The notes under the pieces were generated by a model. That model did not search any database, had not been told where the DNA came from, and worked only from the letters and a program-made list of their open reading frames with translations. Positions 20,071 to 24,264 of a stretch of 24,264 nt of DNA are shown here, one piece after another. The position numbers and the translations under genes are program-made. Source of the DNA: Priapulus caudatus (lineage: Eukaryota; Priapulida; Priapulimorpha; Priapulimorphida; Priapulidae); the NCBI RefSeq assembly GCF_000485595.1, contig NW_014577129.1:560128-584391 (forward strand), given 5' to 3'. The stretch's first letter is position 1, and every line of letters begins with the position of its first letter.

Positions 20071-20239
20071 GTTATTTTATGCACGTGTGAAAAATGCGCA
20101 AGTATACCGACCATGGCGCTATACCGATGAGAATAATTTACGAGGCTCGAGTGGTATCGTGGTCCTTCGTCGTAAGCGTGTGTGAATTAGTGAGTGTAAT
20201 ATGGGCACGAATATATTATGAGGACGAATATCGAGCACA

Positions 20240-20340
20240 CCGTCGATGCTAGCGTTGACGATGACGTTGGCGTTGACGATAACGTTGGCGATGACGTTGG
20301 CGTTGACGATGACGTCGGCGATGACGATGATGATTTATGC
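20240..20340. repeat. GATGACGTTGGC-type short tandem repeat
   Basis: Six-base words GATGAC, GTTGGC and GTTGAC alternate for about 90 bp. The plus frame reads as an Asp/Val-rich run within an 85-codon open frame. There is no supporting evidence for a gene. Confidence 0.75.
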
Positions 20341-20499
20341 GTCGATGATTTCGTGTTTGGTACGAATCTTCTGGGAGTCACGAGTACAGTAGCGCTGCGG
20401 GAACGATGTCGTGCGCAGTGTCACGCAACAAAATGTCCTCTCATCGTAATTGCATACCTCCCTGCTGCAGTTTAGATTAATAGACATTGGCACAGTTGC

Positions 20500-20500
<1 letters not shown>

Positions 20501-20569
<69 letters not shown>

Positions 20570-20690
20570 CGTGTATTGGGGTGTGTGTGTGTGTGTATTG
20601 GGGTGCGTGGTGTGTGTGTGGGTGGGGGAGTGCGTGTGTGGGGGACTGCGCGTGTGTGTGTGTTAGTACGCGTGTCTACTACTGCGGTAA
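20501..20690. repeat. (GT)n microsatellite grading into G-rich variant
   Basis: About 65 bp of pure GT, then GTGTATTGGGGTG units and GTGTGGGGGA blocks. Confidence 0.95.
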
Positions 20691-21150
20691 AACATGAGAC
20701 GTGCATGAAAGGGAGAAGGATGAATTGTGCGCACACGCGCGTTCAATATCTGATATTCCTAATGTGCGCCTAGGAAGGAGGCTTCATGTGTGCTCGTGAC
20801 CGATCGAACGTTGAACGTTGCAAAATATTGACGCATGCATGTCATCCGGATTTTTGAGTGACAAATTAATTAACGTCAATTTCCCGACACCTTGCACGAG
20901 CCGTCGCGACTGCAGACCATTAAAGATGTAAATTTATCTTTCGTGCTCGCGTGCGCAACGCCTCACTGCTTGTCTCATCCGCCAAATCAACTGAAATAAA
21001 ACACATTATAATTGTTAAATCGGATGCATTCGATATAGACGGAAGCATTAATTCCATTCCCTACTCCCTTCAACTTGGCGTACGTCAATTTGAGTAGATC
21101 TTTACGTTGTATTTGTGCAGGTTCGTGAACGTTGTGAGGTGTAATCAAAC
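20691..21150. other. Non-coding intronic stretch
   Basis: About 460 bp without a recognised gene or strong repeat. Confidence 0.5.
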
Positions 21151-21245
21151 TGCCCCCTCTCTTCCTCTCTCCCGCTCTCCCACTCCCCCTCTATCTCTCC
21201 TTCGCTCTCTCTCGCGCGCTCTCTCTCTCCCTCTCTCTATATATA

Positions 21246-21277
<32 letters not shown>

Positions 21278-21332
21278 ATTCGCTCTCTCGCTCGCGCGCT
21301 CTCTCTCACTCTCGCTCTCTCTTTTTTTCTGT
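21151..21332. repeat. CT-rich polypyrimidine tract with (CT)n
   Basis: CTCTCT runs interrupted by CCCGCTC, GCGCGC and a short TATATAT. It lies upstream of the duplicated M2 acceptor region. Confidence 0.93.
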
Positions 21333-21394
21333 TTGACTAGATTGGCTTGAGAACTCGCTGCAAAACATTTTACCGGCAGCAACATCTGAAATAA

Positions 21395-21821
21395 CTCTAC
21401 CACCTCACCGTATTTCTAACGATATAGACTCGTTGCGTTCTTGCAGGTGTCATCATACTGATTTTCATCCCACCATATATTTACAACTGGATGGTTCTTG
21501 CCGTCGTTCTTGGACGTGCCACCATAATGTTCTACCTCCCACCACCCCTCCCACTATGTATTTCTAACCGGAGCGTTGTTGCTGTTATACATCTATAGCC
21601 TAGCGCTAACGCTAGCGCTAACCCCAACCCTAACCATAACCCTAACCCCAACCCTAACCATAACCTTAACCCTAACCATAACCATAATCCCTCTCACCAT
21701 ATCTGACCTTTCTGACTAGAGTGTTATCTCTGCTATTAATGTTGTAGGTGTCATCACCATATACTGCTCTCCCTCCCACCAAGTATTTCTAACCGGATCG
21801 TTCTCGCTGTTGTTCTTACAG
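21395..21821 (+). repeat. Degenerate tandem copies of the M2-exon acceptor and 5' edge
   Basis: A unit of about 69-83 bp is repeated upstream of the M2 exon. It consists of GTGTCAYCATACTG-like exon start, CTCCCTCCCACC, TATTTCTAACCGGA, and a pyrimidine tract ending in AG. Unit starts are at about 21447, 21516, 21748 and the real exon at 21822. Partial units lie at 21395-21446 and 21691-21747. Acceptor-like AGs end at 21446, 21598 and 21747. The copy at 21516 has lost its AG (TTGGAC). Using the acceptor at 21747 adds 74 bases and shifts the M2 frame, so these are decoy rather than productive sites. Confidence 0.82.
21599..21690. repeat. Interstitial telomere-like (CCCTAA)n / CCCTAACCATAA tract
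   Basis: The region is built from AACCCTAACC, CCCCAACCC and CCATAACC variants, with an alternating 12-mer CCCTAACCATAA. It opens with a small palindromic run (gctaacgctagcgctaac). It interrupts the tandem series of M2 acceptor copies. It is an imperfect form of the animal TTAGGG telomere repeat read on the C-rich strand. Confidence 0.8.
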
Positions 21822-21908
21822 GTGTCACCATACTGCTCTCCCTCACCGTATTCCTTCTACTCGTCGCGGAGACGATGCCTCCGACCTCCGATGCAGTGCC
21901 ACTTATCG
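21822..21908 (+). CDS. Nicotinic acetylcholine receptor M2 pore-helix exon, out of order (upstream of the M1 exon)
   Basis: Read after a phase-1 split Gly codon, this 87-bp stretch encodes [17 protein letters not shown] followed by [13 protein letters not shown]. That is the complete M2 channel-lining helix from 4' onward (Leu 9', Val 13', Glu 20') and the M2-M3 linker of an alpha7-like nicotinic subunit. The acceptor TTCTTACAG ends at 21821 after a strong pyrimidine tract. The donor GTATAT begins at 21909. Both ends are phase 1 and there is no stop or frameshift. From memory, 87 bp is the length of the M2 exon in vertebrate alpha7 genes. The frame and splice sites look intact, so a recent or functional exon is more likely than an old pseudo-exon. 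Its position is wrong for collinear splicing, because it precedes the M1 exon by 1974 bp. No M3 exon is visible between it and 23883. It could be an alternative or duplicated exon, a relic of a tandem paralogue, or an assembly artefact. Confidence 0.88.
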
Positions 21909-22279
21909 GTATATATACATATAATATGGCCATTACGCGCTTTGTATTCGGTTTGGCGATTTCGTTCCGGATGTGTCACCAACTGACAACACGAATACTT
22001 GTTTGCCTTGAAATTGCGTCTTATGTCACCCTGGCTTCATGGTTTGAATGTAGATAAAAAATCAACTGCGTATTGGTAAACGATCCATCACACTTTTGAC
22101 ACCTGTGTCCACGGTCGTGCATTCACGCCCTGTGATCGGATACGTGTTTTGTTAATTAGTGATGCTATGTGAGGGGGCGTGACTATTCATTATGTAGCTA
22201 AGAAGATTCATTATTAGCAAAGACGTGGAAGTCGTGGTTAAGAAATACCCTCTGGTCTTATATCGGGCGCAGCAACATG
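21909..22279. other. Sequence after the M2 exon; no M3 exon seen
   Basis: Reading through from the M2 exon stays open to 22057 but loses all receptor similarity after the GTATAT donor at 21909. The expected M3 helix is absent. Confidence 0.6.
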
Positions 22280-22770
22280 TACGCCCCCCCCCCGCGCACG
22301 CATGCATAATACACAAGAGTAACCTCACCTGTCCACACAATACCTTAATAAAATAGAAGAAAGAATGAAAATATTAAGCCTTGCAGTTTTTACGTTATTC
22401 ATCGATATCCTCAGCTTGGATTGTTAAATCCACGCCGAAGTAACCGGATTTTTGCACGCAAATGCATAACAATCGCGAAAATGATTACTATTAATGTACT
22501 CACTTAAGCCACTGACGTCACGCAGGGCGGCCCGTCTTTCAAGAAAAAAAGTAATTTAGTAAATAACATCAAGCGGAAATTGCGATTAAAAAGTATACCT
22601 GGCCATATAACCGGCGACGAAACGCTCGCGCGCACGTAGATATGCGCGCTCACACAACCTGGGATGACTACATAGCGAAAATGTCATAAAAGAAGTAAGA
22701 AATGTTAAAAGAAAGAATGTTAAAAGCGGCAGTTCTTACGTTATTCAGCGATAGAGACCGCAGCTTATAG
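22280..22770 (+). repeat. Diverged ~340-bp tandem duplication
   Basis: gaaagaatg, a short AT run, gcagtttttacgttattcat cgata and cagctt at 22360-22420 recur as gaaagaatg, gcagttcttacgttattcag cgata and cagctt at 22703-22767. Cgcgcacg-rich and acacaa words precede both. Confidence 0.6.
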
Positions 22771-23882
22771 ACTACTTAATCCTCGTAGCGTGGAACGTGG
22801 AGGTGGGGAAAATTTAGAAAAATGTATACGCTGTAATAATCACATATCTGCATGTAAACGCTCAATGATGGCGAAGATTTAGGCAGGTCAGTGTCAGAGA
22901 CACACGTAAACATAAACAAATAATGTGCTACTTGACAGATTCAAGCTGTGATATTCGTTTTCCCGTTTAATTAAATTTTACCGCTGCCAGTAATTAAGGA
23001 AAAAATCTTGGAGGCTTTGTTCAAAATTTTAAACGTCTCAGGGCTCTGACCGATTCTCAGTGAAAAGAAATTTGCTCATTCTTTGCAGTTTCATACAATT
23101 TCCTCAGAGCGGACATAGAAACGCAACCACCCTTAGCTCTTGGCTAGTCATTACTTGAGGACTACAATAATTAACGAAAAAACCTACATAACTTCACCGT
23201 GTTTAGGTCAAAAACACTTCAAATGTCGTAATAAGAATTAAAGCGGCGGTGTGTAGGATTTATTATAAGAAGTCGTCTAATATGAGTTTCACTTGTTAAA
23301 TAACAGGAACAAACTCCGGCAAAGAAAGTTCAAGCTAGAAACTTCTTTCACACCTCTGTGAAGCAGTCTATTCCATCAACATTGCCGTCTAGCTTACGTA
23401 TATACCTACTACTTTAACTAGCCGCGTGGATGTCGCGAAGATGTCGCGTGGAGACACTACCTGCTCTACGTAAATGCTTGCTTCTCTGTGCAATGTCACG
23501 TGTAAGAATGGAGCATTGAGTCCCCAGCCAGAAAGCATCCACCCCGACACACGCCTACAAGACCCACCCATAAAATACAGCTATAAAAAAGCATTCAGCA
23601 GGCATAATTCAATAGTGTAGGTCTTTGTACCGTCGTGTCTTTGTACCTTTATGCCGTTTTATTTTTCATCTCTATATTAGTTAAAACAGGAGACAGTGCT
23701 TGCCACTGCAGAGTGTGGATCGACAAGAATGAGCTACCAAGACCTCGACAGGGACATCTCACGCCATCAATCAACGAGAAATTTAGAAGTCTCGTCAGGT
23801 TCTTTTTTAAGATCCGGCGAGGCACAACGTTCATATGTATGCGGGGCAAGCTAACGATTCGTGTCTCCGTGTGTTGCCGCAG
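22771..23882. other. AT-rich intron preceding the loop-C/M1 exon
   Basis: About 1.1 kb with no recognised gene. A 101-codon open frame at 23635-23940 runs across the splice acceptor in the wrong frame for the receptor and has no family resemblance. The direct word gtctttgtacc occurs at about 23621 and 23636. Confidence 0.6.
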
Positions 23883-24077
23883 GTGCGCCGGCGATGCGCA
23901 ACAGCTACCTGTACACGTGCTGCCCGGCGCCGTACTATGACATCACGTTCATCGTGCAGATTCGGCGGCGCACGATGTACTATCTGTTCAACGTCGTCAT
24001 TCCGTGCCTGCTCATCTCTTCTATGACGCTGCTCGGCTTCACGCTGCCGCCACAGTCCGGCGAGAAGCTCACGCTAG
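23883..24077 (+). CDS. Nicotinic acetylcholine receptor alpha-like subunit, loop-C and M1 exon
   Basis: This 195-bp exon encodes GAPAMRN, then loop C with [10 protein letters not shown], then DITF and RRRTMYY. The hydrophobic M1 helix follows (about 20 residues, with the conserved Pro-Cys in VVIPCLLIS), then [14 protein letters not shown] leading into M2. The vicinal cysteines with flanking tyrosines define an alpha (agonist-binding) subunit. The Glu of GEK is the -1' selectivity residue of cation channels. The acceptor is CAG at 23880-23882. The donor GTGCGT begins at 24078. Both ends are phase 1, so it joins in frame to the exon ending at 5820: the split codon becomes Gly in WDLIG-AP. From memory, vertebrate alpha7 genes have an exon of the same length here, which supports the boundaries. 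The expected next exon (M2) should lie downstream of the window, yet an M2 exon lies upstream at 21822-21908. Confidence 0.95.
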
Positions 24078-24264
24078 GTGCGTTCACCTCCTTAAATACT
24101 GCCGCTGCTACTGGAGATGTGCGTGTGTGTGTGTGTGTGGGGGGGGTGCAATATGTGTGGGATGGGGAAGTGCGTGCATGTGTGTGTGTGTTAGGGCCGC
24201 GGCGTTGCACATTTGTCGTGTGGGTGGGAGATGCGTGCATGTGTGTGTGTGGGGGGGGCGTGTG
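24078..24264. repeat. Start of the next intron: GT/G-rich tandem repeat
   Basis: After the GTGCGT donor, a GTGTGT-GGGGGGG unit with ATGTGTGGGATGGGG and GTGCGTGCATG words is repeated about every 60-75 bp to the window end. Confidence 0.8.

Larger units (their letters stand above)
5821..23882 (+). other. ~18-kb intron between the Cys-loop and loop-C/M1 exons (contains the misplaced M2 exon)
   Basis: If the two outer nicotinic-receptor exons belong to one gene, the intervening 18,062 bp is a single phase-1 intron bounded by GTGAGT and CAG. It contains the 87-bp M2 exon, at least four non-autonomous inverted-repeat elements, several satellite arrays, and a 10-N assembly gap at 14255-14264. That the exons belong to one transcript is an inference from matching phase and family. 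It could be broken by the gap. Confidence 0.6.

Noticed and set aside
20218-20475. 85-codon Asp/Val-rich frame
   Set aside because: Generated by the GATGAC/GTTGGC short repeat. No conserved flanking sequence.
21909-22057. Open read-through after the M2 exon, considered as an M3 segment
   Set aside because: Receptor similarity stops exactly at the donor, and the following residues do not resemble M3.
23635-23940. 101-codon frame overlapping the M1 exon acceptor
   Set aside because: It reads the receptor exon in a different frame and shows no family match.

Overview
The window is eukaryotic genomic DNA, almost certainly from an invertebrate animal. Supporting signs are consensus GT-AG splice sites, introns much longer than exons, TTAGGG-type telomere-like tracts, dense microsatellites and minisatellites, and several short non-autonomous terminal-inverted-repeat (TIR) elements. 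A run of 10 N at 14255-14264 marks a scaffold join, so this is a draft assembly. I cannot fix the phylum from sequence alone. The receptor resembles the alpha7-like class found in arthropods, molluscs and vertebrates.

The only protein-coding sequence I can defend is three exons, all on the + strand, of an alpha-type nicotinic acetylcholine receptor (cys-loop ligand-gated channel). They are: the Cys-loop/loop-B exon (5564-5820); an M2 pore-helix exon (21822-21908); and a loop-C plus M1 exon (23883-24077). All three are GC-rich with perfect reading frames, and every shared boundary is phase 1. Signal-peptide, N-terminal, M3, cytoplasmic-loop and M4 exons are not visible.

The most interesting observation is that the exon order is not collinear with the protein. 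M2 lies 2 kb upstream of M1 on the same contig and strand, although M2 follows M1 in every cys-loop receptor. Because the exons are phase-compatible in any order, this could be an exon duplication or shuffle, an alternative exon, the relic of a tandem paralogue, or a misassembly. In addition, two of the three exon edges have been tandemly duplicated into the adjacent intron: the 3' edge plus donor of the Cys-loop exon (207-bp unit), and the acceptor plus 5' edge of the M2 exon (about 70-80-bp units, interrupted by telomere-like DNA).

Layout. 1-3820: a pair of inverted ~245-bp repeat arms, each carrying a (GT)n-(TA)n-(GT)n block, enclosing further (AC)n tracts, a 48-bp minisatellite and telomere-like repeats. 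3821-5563: unique sequence, then a 38-bp minisatellite running up to the first exon. 5564-5820: Cys-loop exon. 5821-21821: repeat-rich intron-like DNA holding a 476-bp TA-flanked TIR element, tetra-, hexa- and trinucleotide arrays, a CATCC-type satellite, a possible tRNA-derived SINE, two 156-bp MITE copies, further TIR elements, a 15-bp-unit fold-back element and a microRNA-precursor-like hairpin. 21395-21908: duplicated acceptor region and M2 exon. 21909-23882: AT-rich intron. 23883-24077: loop-C/M1 exon. 24078-24264: GT/G-rich start of the next intron.

All other long open frames I examined are low-complexity translations of repeats (HTHT, CVCV, VIVI, SLYL) or sit in mobile elements. I do not call them genes.
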